From Ruegeria sp. A3M17 (GTDB taxonomy: Bacteria; Pseudomonadota; Alphaproteobacteria; Rhodobacterales; Rhodobacteraceae), in NCBI RefSeq assembly GCF_003318255.1, contig NZ_QOCF01000035.1, forward strand, positions 285,770-349,769: 64,000 nt of DNA, written 5' to 3'. Made by a program: the position numbers and the translations under genes. Each line of letters starts with the position of its first letter. The first letter of the stretch is position 1. Under the pieces are notes generated by a model, which was given only the letters and a program-made list of their open reading frames with translations, searched no databases and was not told the DNA's origin. Below are positions 1 to 8,576 of this stretch, piece after piece.

Positions 1-581
<581 letters not shown>

Positions 582-626
582 TCAAGTTCCACGGCGCTTT
601 TGCGCTCATTTGGTTGAGACAAGGAT

Positions 627-665
627 GAGTCAAAGTCGATTCGCCGTCAATTTCTTTTTTGAATC
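627..665 (-). promoter_or_regulatory. cluster of three GANTC sites upstream of ccrM
   Basis: GAGTC at 627-631, GATTC at 638-642 and GAATC at 661-665 lie in the ccrM leader between rnhB and ccrM. About one GANTC per 256 bases is expected by chance, so three in 39 bases is dense. In Caulobacter the ccrM promoter region carries GANTC sites whose methylation state affects ccrM transcription. Autoregulation here is inferred from position. Confidence 0.5.
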
Positions 666-678
666 AGCAGCTTACGAT

Positions 679-1326
679 TTACTCTTGATACAAGATATTG
701 TGTACTGGCTTGAACGAACGCCTATGATGTGGGGTCACACCAAGTTTTTGCAGCGCTTCCCTGTGTTGTTTTGACGGATAGCCTGCGTTCTTCTCCCATC
801 CATAGCCGGGATGCTGTTGCGCCAAATCCACCATCAGTTGATCGCGCCAGTTTTTGGCAATGATCGAAGCCGCCGCAATCGACACGGAATGCGCGTCACC
901 TTTGACCACCGCCTGCGCCGGGATCGTCAAACCCCGTGGGATCATGTTTCCGTCGATCAGCAGATAGTCGGGCGGCGGATCCAAGGCCGCAACCGCACGT
1001 TCCATCGCCAGATGCGAGGCACGCAAGATGTTGTGTTCGTCAATCTCGGCAACCGAGGCTTCAGCTATCGCAAAATCGGCCCGGTTCCGTACTTCGACGT
1101 CCAAAACGGTACGTCGTTTCGCCGTCAGTTTTTTGGAGTCGTTCAGCCCCTCGGGAATATCTTCGGGGTTCAGGATCACGGCGGCGGCAACCACTGGCCC
1201 GGCCAATGGCCCGCGGCCCACCTCATCCACACCGGCAATGCGCAGATACCCTTGCGCCACTGCCGCCTGTTCAATCGAATAATCTGGCGTTGTCATACCA
1301 ACCGAAAACCGCGTTTCGCGCCCCAC
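679..1326 (-). CDS. rnhB: ribonuclease HII
   Basis: This enzyme cleaves the RNA strand of RNA-DNA hybrids and removes misincorporated ribonucleotides. The product has the RNase HII signature GVDEVGRGPLAGPVV near residues 32-46, with the catalytic acid pair D34/E35, an LLIDGN block near residue 125 and KGDAHSVSIAAASIIAK, all expected for the family. Length (215 aa) is typical. The reading frame opens at a GTG; an ATG eleven codons in (at 1296, protein starting MTTPDYS) is an equally plausible start because neither has a clear Shine-Dalgarno sequence. It is followed on the same strand by ccrM. Confidence 0.95.
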   Translation of the reverse strand: MGRETRFSVGMTTPDYSIEQAAVAQGYLRIAGVDEVGRGPLAGPVVAAAVILNPEDIPEGLNDSKKLTAKRRTVLDVEVRNRADFAIAEASVAEIDEHNILRASHLAMERAVAALDPPPDYLLIDGNMIPRGLTIPAQAVVKGDAHSVSIAAASIIAKNWRDQLMVDLAQQHPGYGWEKNAGYPSKQHREALQKLGVTPHHRRSFKPVHNILYQE

Positions 1327-1334
1327 CGCAAGAC

Positions 1335-1366
1335 AAAAAAGAGAGGGCGGCTTGTGCCACCCTCTC
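1335..1366 (-). terminator. intrinsic terminator of the 1408-1875 gene
   Basis: On the minus strand GAGAGGG and CCCTCTC arms (extended by GG/CC after one mismatch) close a short loop and are followed by six T. It lies just after the stop of the secreted-protein gene and before rnhB. Confidence 0.75.
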
Positions 1367-1407
1367 CTGCGCGGCGCTTCTGTGGCGCCGCTCCTGCTCG
1401 AAAGTGA

Positions 1408-1875
1408 TTACTTGTAAACGACGCGGTATCCCTTCTGGCGCAGGCATGCGGGTTCATATGCCCGGTTCACCTTATTGCCGTTCCAGAAACCGACCTTGCA
1501 CTCTTGCGGCAGGCTGTTGGCATGTTTGTAGTGCTTCTTGAGGCATTTCGGTGCCAGAAGCGGGTGATTGTTCGAATAGGCGCTAAACTTGCGCAGGCAT
1601 TTTTGCGGCAAATCATACCGCGCAACGTGTTGTGGCAAGGGGCGCACTGGGTAACTGGGCTGGGCCACATAAGGCTGAGGCGTGTAGGTCTGATGACGCG
1701 TCGTCCGGTCCTTGCGTTTTTCCTTGTTGTAGTAGTGGACCCCGGCACCGATGATCGCGATGGCGGCAAGCCCGCCAAGGATGTCCTTGGCATCCGCCGC
1801 CCGCGCCTGCGAGGCTGAGACGCCGGTGATGGTGATAGCGGTGGCAACGATAAGGGCGATGAACTTCCGGTGCAT
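1408..1875 (-). CDS. small secreted protein of unknown function
   Basis: 155 aa. I do not recognise the family. The N-terminus is a signal peptide (MHRKFIALIVATAITITG, ending at about residue 26 in SQARA-A), followed by a second hydrophobic stretch (DILGGLAAIAIIGAGVHYY) and a basic, Tyr/Pro/Gln-rich linker. The C-terminal 60 residues carry four spaced cysteines in CLRKF, CLKKHY, CKVGFW and CLRQKGY contexts, so a disulfide-stabilised periplasmic or cell-surface domain is likely. The ATG at 1875 is chosen over longer in-frame openings because it follows AGGAAGGA and starts the signal peptide. A terminator follows the gene. Confidence 0.75.
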   Translation of the reverse strand: MHRKFIALIVATAITITGVSASQARAADAKDILGGLAAIAIIGAGVHYYNKEKRKDRTTRHQTYTPQPYVAQPSYPVRPLPQHVARYDLPQKCLRKFSAYSNNHPLLAPKCLKKHYKHANSLPQECKVGFWNGNKVNRAYEPACLRQKGYRVVYK

Positions 1876-2052
1876 AATGCGTGTCCTTCCTGGTGTTTCG
1901 GGGCGATCCGGCACAGACCGCAAACGTGATGCAACAACACTGGGTCCGCTCCCTTCAGACAAGCAATAACGGGCGGTTGTTATCCGATATCACACCCCTC
2001 AAACCCCTTATGTTATTGAATATCGTGCAAACCCATGCGCAGGATGCAGCCT

Positions 2053-2337
2053 ATGAAACCAATCCTCTCTTCTCTGGCCGTTGCGGCCCTGATATCGCTT
2101 GGTACTGCTGCGTCGGCAGAGTGCTATGCGGATTACAAGGCCAAGCAGGATAATCCACTGCGGCTGCATTACGGCGTGATGCAGGTTTCGGCCTGTGACA
2201 AAGGCCAGGCTCAGCAAGAAGCCTCAAAACGCCTCAGCGCGTCAGGCTGGACATTGTTGAATGTCATGTCTGTTTTTGGGCCAGAAGGGTTGGATAAAAG
2301 GAAGGCCAATGCCGGACAATTCTATCTCCGTTACTGA
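2053..2337 (+). CDS. small secreted protein of unknown function
   Basis: 94 aa. The start at 2053 (MKPILSSLAVAALISLG) gives a clean signal peptide cleaved around SASA-E; two ATGs further upstream in frame (2035, 2044) are also possible. The mature part has two cysteines (ECYADYK and VSACDKG) and no domain I recognise. Its last 29 bases overlap the start of the membrane winged-helix gene, so the two are probably translated from one mRNA. Confidence 0.65.
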   Translation: MKPILSSLAVAALISLGTAASAECYADYKAKQDNPLRLHYGVMQVSACDKGQAQQEASKRLSASGWTLLNVMSVFGPEGLDKRKANAGQFYLRY

Positions 2338-3010
2338 TACCCGGCGATCTGGCACAAGACTGGTCGGCGCAGGAATAGTGGCGATCGTACTGATTCTTGT
2401 CACGGCCGCCATCTTTCTGTTCTGGACGCTACCGGACGCCAACGCCTTTAACGCGCGTGTCGAACGGCTGTTTGTCGAAAGTGATCTGACCTCGCAGACC
2501 GAAATCCGGCTGTTGGAGATTTTGGCCCAGTCCGGCACCGCCTTTGCCGATACGCTATCCAGCTACCGCATGGTGATTTTCGTGCTGCTGGTCTTTGCCA
2601 GCGCCATGCTTGTGACGGCGCTGGTGTTTTTGGTGATGTTGGTGATGCTGAATCGACGGATGGCACAGATCGAGCGCACGGGTATTCAGGTCACGTCGCT
2701 GCTGATCAGTCGCGAGGAAAACACCGTCTATCTGAACAACATGGACTTTAAGCTGACCCCAGCTGCGATGGAGACCCTGTCTGTCCTCGCCGAATCCCGA
2801 CTGGATGACGAGGTCCTGTCCGGCGTTCAGATCGAAGCGGTGATTTCGGGCAAAAGCGCCGCCGATTGTGACGAAGCCGCTGGTGCGACGCGGATCAAAA
2901 GGTTGCGCGATGCCTTGGGCAATCAGATGGTCAGCGAATTGCTGGTTAAGAACATCGCCAAGAAAGGCTATATGTTGTCCATCGAAAAAGACGTGATCCA
3001 GATGGTCTGA
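2309..3010 (+). CDS. two-TM membrane protein with C-terminal winged-helix-like domain
   Basis: 233 aa. The start at 2309 (MPDNSIS) follows AAAAGGAAGG; a longer frame from 2261 is less likely. Two hydrophobic helices (about residues 18-41 and 88-114) flank a roughly 45-residue segment expected in the periplasm. After the second helix a cytoplasmic region (about 129-229) reads like an OmpR/CadC-type winged helix: FKLTPAAMETLSVLAE, then TRIKRLRDALG and a final NIAKKGYMLSIE resembling the wing turn of that family. CadC/ToxR proteins carry the DNA-binding domain before a single TM helix; here it comes after two. The gene overlaps the small secreted-protein gene upstream. A DNA-binding role is inferred. 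Confidence 0.7.
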   Translation: MPDNSISVTDTRRSGTRLVGAGIVAIVLILVTAAIFLFWTLPDANAFNARVERLFVESDLTSQTEIRLLEILAQSGTAFADTLSSYRMVIFVLLVFASAMLVTALVFLVMLVMLNRRMAQIERTGIQVTSLLISREENTVYLNNMDFKLTPAAMETLSVLAESRLDDEVLSGVQIEAVISGKSAADCDEAAGATRIKRLRDALGNQMVSELLVKNIAKKGYMLSIEKDVIQMV

Positions 3011-3117
3011 TCCAATCGGGCCGCACAGCTATCGTGCAGAAAAATGCCGAGGCTGCCCCTTGGAAAACCTCTTCACAAGGCCCATCCTATAGGGACCCCG
3101 CGCCAGGGAGGATGAAG

Positions 3118-4689
3118 ATGAACGTCCACGCCACAGCAAGACCAAAAGGCTATGGAATCTCGGTCGAACGGTTAGATGGTAAGATTGCGATTTACCGGGA
3201 CCAGACCCTTTTAGCCGAAAGCAGCAACGCCAAAGTCATGTACGAAACACGGCTGCCGCCGACGATCTACATTCCGCGCGAAGACGTGCTGGTGGATCTC
3301 AGCGACGAAACCGAGCTGCAGACTTTTTGCCCCTTCAAGGGCACCGCAACCTATCACGACGTCATTCTTGGCGGCGAACGGCTCGCCAATTCCGTTTGGG
3401 CCTACGAAGAAGCCCTCCCCGAAAGCGCTGCCATTCAGGGGCATATCGGTTTTTTGCCCAATGCTTATTCCCGGATCGATTTGGGCGACAACCAGCTGCG
3501 GGAACCCCAAGACGGCAATATCAGCGGCCCCTTGATCGATTGGCTGATGCGTGGGGCGTCCGCAAACAACACGCCTGAGGCGTTCACCAAAGCGCTGGCC
3601 GAGAAAATGCTGGAACACGGGATTGCCATTCAACGCCTCAGCATTCTGACATGGTCCCTGCACCCTTTGATCGCCGGTAAACACTATATCTGGGAAAAAG
3701 ACGAGGCTGAGATCTCGACCAATGTTCCGACCTATGAAATCCACGACCACCCAGCGTACATCAACAGCCCGTTGCGCCATGTGTCGAACGGGCTGGGCGG
3801 TGTGCGTCAGCGGTTGAACGCCGAAAACCCCCACAACAGCTTTCCGATCATGGAAGACCTGCGGGAGAAAGGGGCAACCGACTATGTCGCCATGCCGCTG
3901 CCGTTCTCGGATGGGCGGACCAACGTTCTGACCCTGACCTGTGATCACCCGGACGGTTTCACGACCGAAAACCTTGGGCTGGTGTTCGAATGTTCGCTGG
4001 TCATCGCCCGGTTCTATGAGGTTTTTATGCAGCGCGAAAACGCGCAGGTCCTGCTCGAAACTTATGTCGGCAAACGCTCGGGCGCGCGTGTTCTTGGGGG
4101 TGAAATCCGGCGCGGTGACGGCGATGAAATCGATGCTGCCATCATGTTCTGCGACCTCCGCAATTCGACCAGCCTTGAGGAACAGCTTGGGCGCGAGGCG
4201 TATATCAACCTGTTGAACGACTTTTTCGAAACCGTTTCTGGCATCGTGCATGAAAACGGCGGCGAGGTCCTGAAGTTCATAGGCGACGCTGTCCTTGCCG
4301 TGTTTCCAGCGGGCGAGGATGCAAAAGCTGCCCGCGATAATGCCCAGCGCAGCGCCATCGATATCGTCGAAAAGCTGGGAGAGCTGCGCCAGTCAGGATC
4401 CGATGCGCATTGCGATTGCTCTATCGGCGTTGCCTATGGGCGCGTGACCTACGGCAATGTCGGCTCGCGCGAACGGCTGGACTTTACCGTGATCGGACAA
4501 GCCGCGAATATCGCTGCGCGTCTGGGTGAATACGGAAAAACCAAAAACCACAGGATTGTCGTGTCTGCCGATATTTTGCCTGCCTGCGCCAACGCTTTGC
4601 CGCTTGGCGACGTCAAGCTGCATAACGTGTCGCAACCGGTCGAGTCATACGCTCTCAGAACTTCCGCGGATGCCGTTCTGAACGCTTGA
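3118..4689 (+). CDS. DUF427 - class III adenylate cyclase fusion
   Basis: 523 aa from the ATG at 3118, which follows AGGGAGGA; longer in-frame openings at 3034 and 3112 exist. Residues about 15-105 match DUF427 (ETRLPPTIYIPREDV, CPFKGTATY near residue 71, SVWAYEEALPE). A middle, GAF-like region (about 190-320) leads into a C-terminal class III cyclase domain (about 335-515). All six canonical catalytic residues are visible: metal-binding D346 (FCDLRNST) and D390 (FIGDAVLAVF), adenine-specifying K386 and D455 (ERLDFTVIG), and transition-state N464 and R468 (AANIAAR). The enzyme should convert ATP to cAMP. No membrane helix or signal peptide is seen, so it is probably cytoplasmic. Confidence 0.9.
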   Translation: MNVHATARPKGYGISVERLDGKIAIYRDQTLLAESSNAKVMYETRLPPTIYIPREDVLVDLSDETELQTFCPFKGTATYHDVILGGERLANSVWAYEEALPESAAIQGHIGFLPNAYSRIDLGDNQLREPQDGNISGPLIDWLMRGASANNTPEAFTKALAEKMLEHGIAIQRLSILTWSLHPLIAGKHYIWEKDEAEISTNVPTYEIHDHPAYINSPLRHVSNGLGGVRQRLNAENPHNSFPIMEDLREKGATDYVAMPLPFSDGRTNVLTLTCDHPDGFTTENLGLVFECSLVIARFYEVFMQRENAQVLLETYVGKRSGARVLGGEIRRGDGDEIDAAIMFCDLRNSTSLEEQLGREAYINLLNDFFETVSGIVHENGGEVLKFIGDAVLAVFPAGEDAKAARDNAQRSAIDIVEKLGELRQSGSDAHCDCSIGVAYGRVTYGNVGSRERLDFTVIGQAANIAARLGEYGKTKNHRIVVSADILPACANALPLGDVKLHNVSQPVESYALRTSADAVLNA

Positions 4690-4776
4690 TTTCCGCGATC
4701 GGTTTGCATGTTTCAAAGCGTTGAGTGTTGGGATTTCTGATCAAGGTTCGGGCGCGTGACCAAGGGTTTCCATGCC

Positions 4777-5568
4777 TCACCCGCCGAGCAAAATAAGCGC
4801 GGTCTGCGCCGGGGAAATGATGCTTTCAAGCTGGGCGATCTGACTGCGGGCAAGGAACTGATCTGTCAGTCGCCCGACCACGGCCTCATCCTTGAACTGG
4901 GTCAGGTCGTCGGACCCGGTCAACCCTGACAACCTGTCTTTGAATACTACCAACTGTCTGTCGATGTTCAACTGGCCAAAGCTGGACGGCAACCCAAGTG
5001 CCGTTTCCATCATGCGCCGCAGCGGTGGCAGGCTCATCAAATCGAACCACTTGGTATCTTTGCTGCCCGCCTTTTGCGCCAGATCACCTAGCGCATGCTG
5101 GGCATACAAAGCGATACGCATCGTTTCATCTGACTCGCCCACCGCGATTTCAAAACGCGACACGACATTGTCGCGGGTAATGTCCTCCATGTTGGTGATC
5201 AGCCCGGTTTTGCGTACCTCGCCCGGCCCCAGCCCAAACGCCTCGGAAAACTGACGATACCTTTTGTCGGACAGTCGGTTGGACAGCGCATCCTGTGCCT
5301 TGGTCCCGTCGGACAGGATTTTCTGGATGAAGTAGCGATTATCCAGGTCAGACTCCAACCCAAAGGCGCCAAGCGCGACCTGCAACAGCCGGCGGTCGGA
5401 CACCAAATCCTCTGCCGTTTGGACCTTTTTGATGTTTTCCAGAAAGTACTCGCTGTCCCTTTTATTGACGGAGGATGAGGAAAAGCTGTCGATCTGAGCA
5501 TCATGGGTGCGCTGCAAAAATCGCCAACCGACAATCCCGCCCGAGGGTATGACCGGCTGGAAAGTCAT
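4777..5568 (-). CDS. DUF1217 flagellar-cluster protein
   Basis: 263 aa. The sequence matches the DUF1217 family, which is found in flagellar gene clusters of Rhodobacterales and Rhizobiales and has no firmly established function (repeats of the type FLENIKKVQTAEDLVSDRRLL, ...RYFIQKILSDGT, ...RQFSEAFGLG). Start chosen at 5568 (MTFQPVIPSGG), whose A overlaps the stop of flbT (TAATG), giving translational coupling; the longer upstream frame runs into flbT. No signal peptide is seen. Its position as the last gene of the fliC-flaF-flbT series supports a role in flagellar assembly or regulation. Confidence 0.85.
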   Translation of the reverse strand: MTFQPVIPSGGIVGWRFLQRTHDAQIDSFSSSSVNKRDSEYFLENIKKVQTAEDLVSDRRLLQVALGAFGLESDLDNRYFIQKILSDGTKAQDALSNRLSDKRYRQFSEAFGLGPGEVRKTGLITNMEDITRDNVVSRFEIAVGESDETMRIALYAQHALGDLAQKAGSKDTKWFDLMSLPPLRRMMETALGLPSSFGQLNIDRQLVVFKDRLSGLTGSDDLTQFKDEAVVGRLTDQFLARSQIAQLESIISPAQTALILLGG

Positions 5569-5966
5569 TACTGATAGGCCATCAGGCGCTCTTCGCGCGG
5601 CAGCAGCGCGCGCAGGGCCTTGAGGCATTTGTAAAATTGCTGGTCCAGCAGTGCTTGGGTTGCCTCGGACAGAACCCGGCGGCTATCGGCGTCGTTAAAG
5701 ACCTGGCTCAGCTCTTCGACGCGCCGCAACAATTGTTGGCGGGCCTGATCAGGTTCCATATCGCCAGACAGCACCAACTGAGCGGCGTAGCAGACGCGTC
5801 GAACCGGCGTATTTACCTGATCCGGGTGAATCGCATCCCGCAGGCGCAGTACGTTCGCCTCGGGCGTCATGATCGAAAACCGACTGCGCCGATCGCCATT
5901 TTCAACGACCACGCCGTTGATCAAAACCCGTTCTTTCGGTGCCAATTTCAAAACCAATCCCGCCAT
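5568..5966 (-). CDS. flbT: flagellar biosynthesis repressor FlbT
   Basis: 132 aa, the usual length. The N-terminal LVLKLAPKERVLINGVVVENG and the later DQVNTPVRRVCYAAQLVLSGD segment are typical of FlbT, which in Caulobacter binds the 5' leader of flagellin mRNA and promotes its decay until the hook is complete. The ATG at 5966 overlaps the flaF stop (TGATG), and its own stop overlaps the DUF1217 start. Flagellin lies two genes upstream, so the regulator and its probable target are in one cluster. Confidence 0.93.
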   Translation of the reverse strand: MAGLVLKLAPKERVLINGVVVENGDRRSRFSIMTPEANVLRLRDAIHPDQVNTPVRRVCYAAQLVLSGDMEPDQARQQLLRRVEELSQVFNDADSRRVLSEATQALLDQQFYKCLKALRALLPREERLMAYQ

Positions 5967-6340
5967 CAAGTCGCCCCCATTTGGCGAAGGCCACGCAGAA
6001 CTGCCATGTTGATCTCTAACAAAGGTTCAACCGAGGCTTTGTTCCCAAGTACCTGACTGCTGTGCTGTTCGGTAAACTCGGCCAGATAGAATATCCGCGC
6101 ACGCAGATCGTTGGGCAGCGCATTGTCAGAGTCGGTGACACCACTGGCCAATACGGTCCACAGGCGCCGGTTTTCATGCAGAGCCTGCACAAATGCGCCG
6201 AAATCGGACTGCTGACGGGCCGCGGCGGCCTTGAGCCTACGTGTGATTTTCGAAATCGCTTCGTATTCAGTGTCGCGCGGGGTACGCGTTGGCGCGGCGG
6301 TCTGTGCATATGCTCGTTGTGCAAGGGCTTGCGGTGTCAC
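5966..6340 (-). CDS. flaF: flagellar biosynthesis regulator FlaF
   Basis: 124 aa. The ALAQRAYAQTAAPTRTPRDTEYEAI start and the central LHENRRLWTVLASGVTDSDN LP block are FlaF hallmarks. FlaF works with FlbT in Alphaproteobacteria: it is needed for flagellin synthesis or secretion and opposes FlbT. The start is a GTG at 6340 preceded by GGGAGGA at good spacing. The gene follows fliC after a 77-base spacer holding two hairpins and is coupled to flbT by a one-base overlap. Confidence 0.93.
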   Translation of the reverse strand: MTPQALAQRAYAQTAAPTRTPRDTEYEAISKITRRLKAAAARQQSDFGAFVQALHENRRLWTVLASGVTDSDNALPNDLRARIFYLAEFTEQHSSQVLGNKASVEPLLEINMAVLRGLRQMGAT

Positions 6341-6359
6341 GTGAAATCCTCCCAGTAAT

Positions 6360-6400
6360 CCGCCATTCGGCGGTTAGAATCAGGGCGCGTCACCGCGCCC
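6360..6400 (-). terminator. two hairpins between fliC and flaF
   Basis: Two inverted repeats follow the fliC stop on the minus strand: GGGCGCG/CGCGCCC (6383-6400, 4-base loop) and CCGCC/GGCGG (6360-6373, 4-base loop). Neither is followed by a T run, so they may protect the abundant fliC message or partly attenuate readthrough into flaF-flbT rather than act as a classic terminator. Confidence 0.45.
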
Positions 6401-6417
6401 CGACCATGGTTCTGAAC

Positions 6418-7629
6418 TTAGCGGAACAGAGACAAAATCGATTGCGGTGCCTGATTGGCAATCGACAGCGACTGGGTGGCCAGCTGCTGCTGAACCTGAA
6501 GAGCCTGCAGACGTGCCGAGGTCTCTTCCATATCCGCATCGACCAAGGCGCCGATCCCGGATTTGAACGAGTCCGCCAGGTTCGAAATGAACTCTTTCTG
6601 CGTCTCGATCCGACCCTGCGAAGAACCGAAAGCGGCCGATGCGTCGATCGATGTGTCAATCAGCGTTTCGATTGTGGCCAACGCGGCCGTTGCGCCGGCA
6701 CCGGTCGAAACATCAATGCCGGTCAACGCGCCAAGACCGCCCGAACCCGCGTTCACGTACTGAGCCGAGAACGATATGTCAGTGCCGGTCGCATTGGCAA
6801 CGGACAAGGTGCCTGCCGTGCCCGAGTCGTAGTCGACCGTCAGACCCGAGATACCCAGCTCTTCAATCTTCGCCTTCAGGCCTATGGCAACAATATCACC
6901 GGTGGTCGCGGCAGCCGCATCTGTTGCGGAAACCGTGTAGGACACGACCTGATCGTCGATCGCCACGACAACTTTGTCTCCAGCCGCAAACGCGCCACTG
7001 GATTCGTCTGTCACCAGCGCCGCTGCCGAAGTTGCACCGTTGTCAATCGTTGCACCCACGCGGTCATTACCGGTGGAAGAGCCGGTCGATCCGTCAAAGA
7101 CCTGTGCCGCCGTGTACCCACCGGTCGAAAGGTCCTGACCCGCAACAGTGATGGAAGACGCGGTTACGTTGCCTGCATTGTCCCGGTCAAGGGACGCGAG
7201 GATCGAAGCGGATCCGGCTGAACCGTTAACCAGGTTGAGACCGTTGAATTGCGCGGCGTTCACCACCGAGTTGATCTGGCCCTTCAACGCGGTGACATCG
7301 TCGTTGATCTTGTCGCGATCAACATTGTCTTCCTGTGCCGCAACGATCTTGCTTTTCATCTGAGACAGCAGATCAGTGACCGTTTCGGATGCGTTGCGCG
7401 CAACCGCCACGGTGGATTCACCCAGGGCCAGGCTGTCCTTGATCGCGTTAAAGCCTTTGACATCCGACTCCATGACCTTGGAAATCGCCCAGACGGCCGA
7501 GTTGTCTTTCGCAGTCGCAACGTCCTTACCCGTCGAGATCGCGTTCCGCGTTGCCCCAAGATCCTTGTTGACCGACTTGAGAGTTTGCAGCGCAACCATG
7601 GCGCCATTGTTTGTCAGAATGCTGGACAT
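6418..7629 (-). CDS. fliC: flagellin
   Basis: 403 aa, the filament subunit. The conserved N-terminal D0/D1 region (SSILTNNGAMVALQTL, then DNSAVWAISKVMESDVKG and AAQFNGLNLVNG) and C-terminal D1/D0 region (SSQGRIETQKEFISNLADSF, ending QAPQSILSLFR) flank a roughly 180-residue Ala/Thr/Gly-rich surface region. The ATG at 7629 is chosen because it follows AAGGAAG and starts the conserved flagellin N-terminus; the frame is open for 46 more codons upstream without flagellin similarity. FlaF and FlbT genes follow directly and probably control its synthesis. No signal peptide, as expected for type III export. Confidence 0.96.
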   Translation of the reverse strand: MSSILTNNGAMVALQTLKSVNKDLGATRNAISTGKDVATAKDNSAVWAISKVMESDVKGFNAIKDSLALGESTVAVARNASETVTDLLSQMKSKIVAAQEDNVDRDKINDDVTALKGQINSVVNAAQFNGLNLVNGSAGSASILASLDRDNAGNVTASSITVAGQDLSTGGYTAAQVFDGSTGSSTGNDRVGATIDNGATSAAALVTDESSGAFAAGDKVVVAIDDQVVSYTVSATDAAAATTGDIVAIGLKAKIEELGISGLTVDYDSGTAGTLSVANATGTDISFSAQYVNAGSGGLGALTGIDVSTGAGATAALATIETLIDTSIDASAAFGSSQGRIETQKEFISNLADSFKSGIGALVDADMEETSARLQALQVQQQLATQSLSIANQAPQSILSLFR

Positions 7630-7840
7630 TAGCTTTCTTCCTTTTTCGTTCGGGCCCTTTGCGCCCATGCTCACCCCGCCACTGGTGCGGGCTTTGACGT
7701 CTTTCTGATCGGTGCGATCCGCCGTCGGGCTGTTCGCGCCACCTGATTTGTCCAGGTGCCCGAACACCTTTGACGTCGATCCCCTAACGGAGTGCTAAAG
7801 CGAGAAGGTCAGAAACCTCGGATTTGAATCAAACCCGTAT

Positions 7841-8200
7841 CTATGCCCGTTTTTCCAGCTTGGCTTGATGGCGGACGGCAAATTCGCTGCGCTGCCCGTC
7901 CGCACCATAGGTGCTGAATTCCTGCCGCACGCGCCGCAACTCGGCCATGCGGTTGGCCACAGCGCGAATCCCTTCGGCGGCGCTGTTTAGCAACGCCTGA
8001 TTCCGCTCGACCTTTCTTTGCAGGCGGATCAGCTCATCACTATCAAGGACGTCAAGATCATTGATCGCACCAATCAGCTTTTCCTTTTCCGGAGCCGTAT
8101 GATGCAGGCAATCCAGATCGCCCTGCACCAGCGCGTTTCGCTCAAGCTCAAGAACGTCTTCGAGTGATTTTACTAGGTCGGATTCAGACGTCTTTGGCAT
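7841..8200 (-). CDS. flgN: FlgN-like flagellar export chaperone
   Basis: 119 aa, almost entirely predicted alpha-helical, with the FlgN-type pattern of two long helices (LVKSLEDVLELERNALVQGD, then LIRLQRKVERNQALLNSAAEGI) and a polar C-terminal tail. FlgN holds the hook-filament junction proteins FlgK and FlgL before export. Similarity within this family is low, so the call rests on helix pattern, size and position. The start overlaps the end of the flgJ-like gene by 17 bases. The 211-base gap to fliC contains the flagellin promoter region. Confidence 0.7.
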   Translation of the reverse strand: MPKTSESDLVKSLEDVLELERNALVQGDLDCLHHTAPEKEKLIGAINDLDVLDSDELIRLQRKVERNQALLNSAAEGIRAVANRMAELRRVRQEFSTYGADGQRSEFAVRHQAKLEKRA

Positions 8201-8465
8201 CGTTTTTCTCCATCATGGATTGGAACAGGATTTCGGACAGGCCAACGCCACCGGATCTGGCCAGCGCACGGGCCTGATGCTGAACAAGAAATGAGGCAAA
8301 CTGATCTTCACCCGCACCGCCGCCAAAGGATTGGCGCGCTTTGCCCAGCCCGGCGGATTTCAGCATCTCACTCAGAAACGCGGCCTCTAGTTCAATCGCC
8401 GCCTCCCGCAATTTCTGGGAATAGGCGGGGGGGTGAGACGGGGAAAGAGGCGGGGAAACCTTCAT
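8184..8465 (-). CDS. FlgJ N-terminal-type rod-binding protein (CheL-like)
   Basis: 93 aa. The core AAIELEAAFLSEMLKSAGLG followed by GGGAGEDQFASFLVQHQARALARSGGVGLSEIL is the FlgJ N-terminal (rod-binding) domain; the muramidase domain of enterobacterial FlgJ is absent, which is normal for Alphaproteobacteria, where such short proteins are often named CheL. It should act as a rod cap or scaffold in the periplasm. The ATG at 8465 follows GGAGA at 5-base spacing; the frame extends to an in-frame TTG at 8477 without better support. It overlaps flgN and diverges from fliK. Confidence 0.85.
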   Translation of the reverse strand: MKVSPPLSPSHPPAYSQKLREAAIELEAAFLSEMLKSAGLGKARQSFGGGAGEDQFASFLVQHQARALARSGGVGLSEILFQSMMEKNDAKDV

Positions 8466-8515
8466 TGCTATCTCCAAAAATTACATCGAACTTTTTCGAT
8501 CAAAAGCGAAAGCAG

Positions 8516-8531
8516 TTAAAATAAACGTAAC
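8516..8531 (+). promoter_or_regulatory. candidate CtrA box between flgJ-like gene and fliK
   Basis: TTAA, seven bases, then GTAAC in the 111-base divergent gap. This differs by one base from the Caulobacter CtrA consensus TTAA-N7-TTAAC. CtrA controls flagellar genes in many Rhodobacterales. It could serve either direction; the assignment is inference. Confidence 0.4.
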
Positions 8532-8576
8532 TTCCTGCAGGCAGGTTTCCGGTCACACAACCGGAGTCGGAGCAAA

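Noticed and set aside
3211..4251. Long antisense frame across the cyclase gene
   Set aside because: It is a shadow of the high-GC cyclase coding strand, which has all catalytic residues; the antisense product matches no family.
6418..7629. Horizontal transfer of the flagellin centre
   Set aside because: The variable surface region is Ala/Thr/Gly-rich, but this is usual for flagellin D2/D3 and base use does not clearly differ from its flanks.
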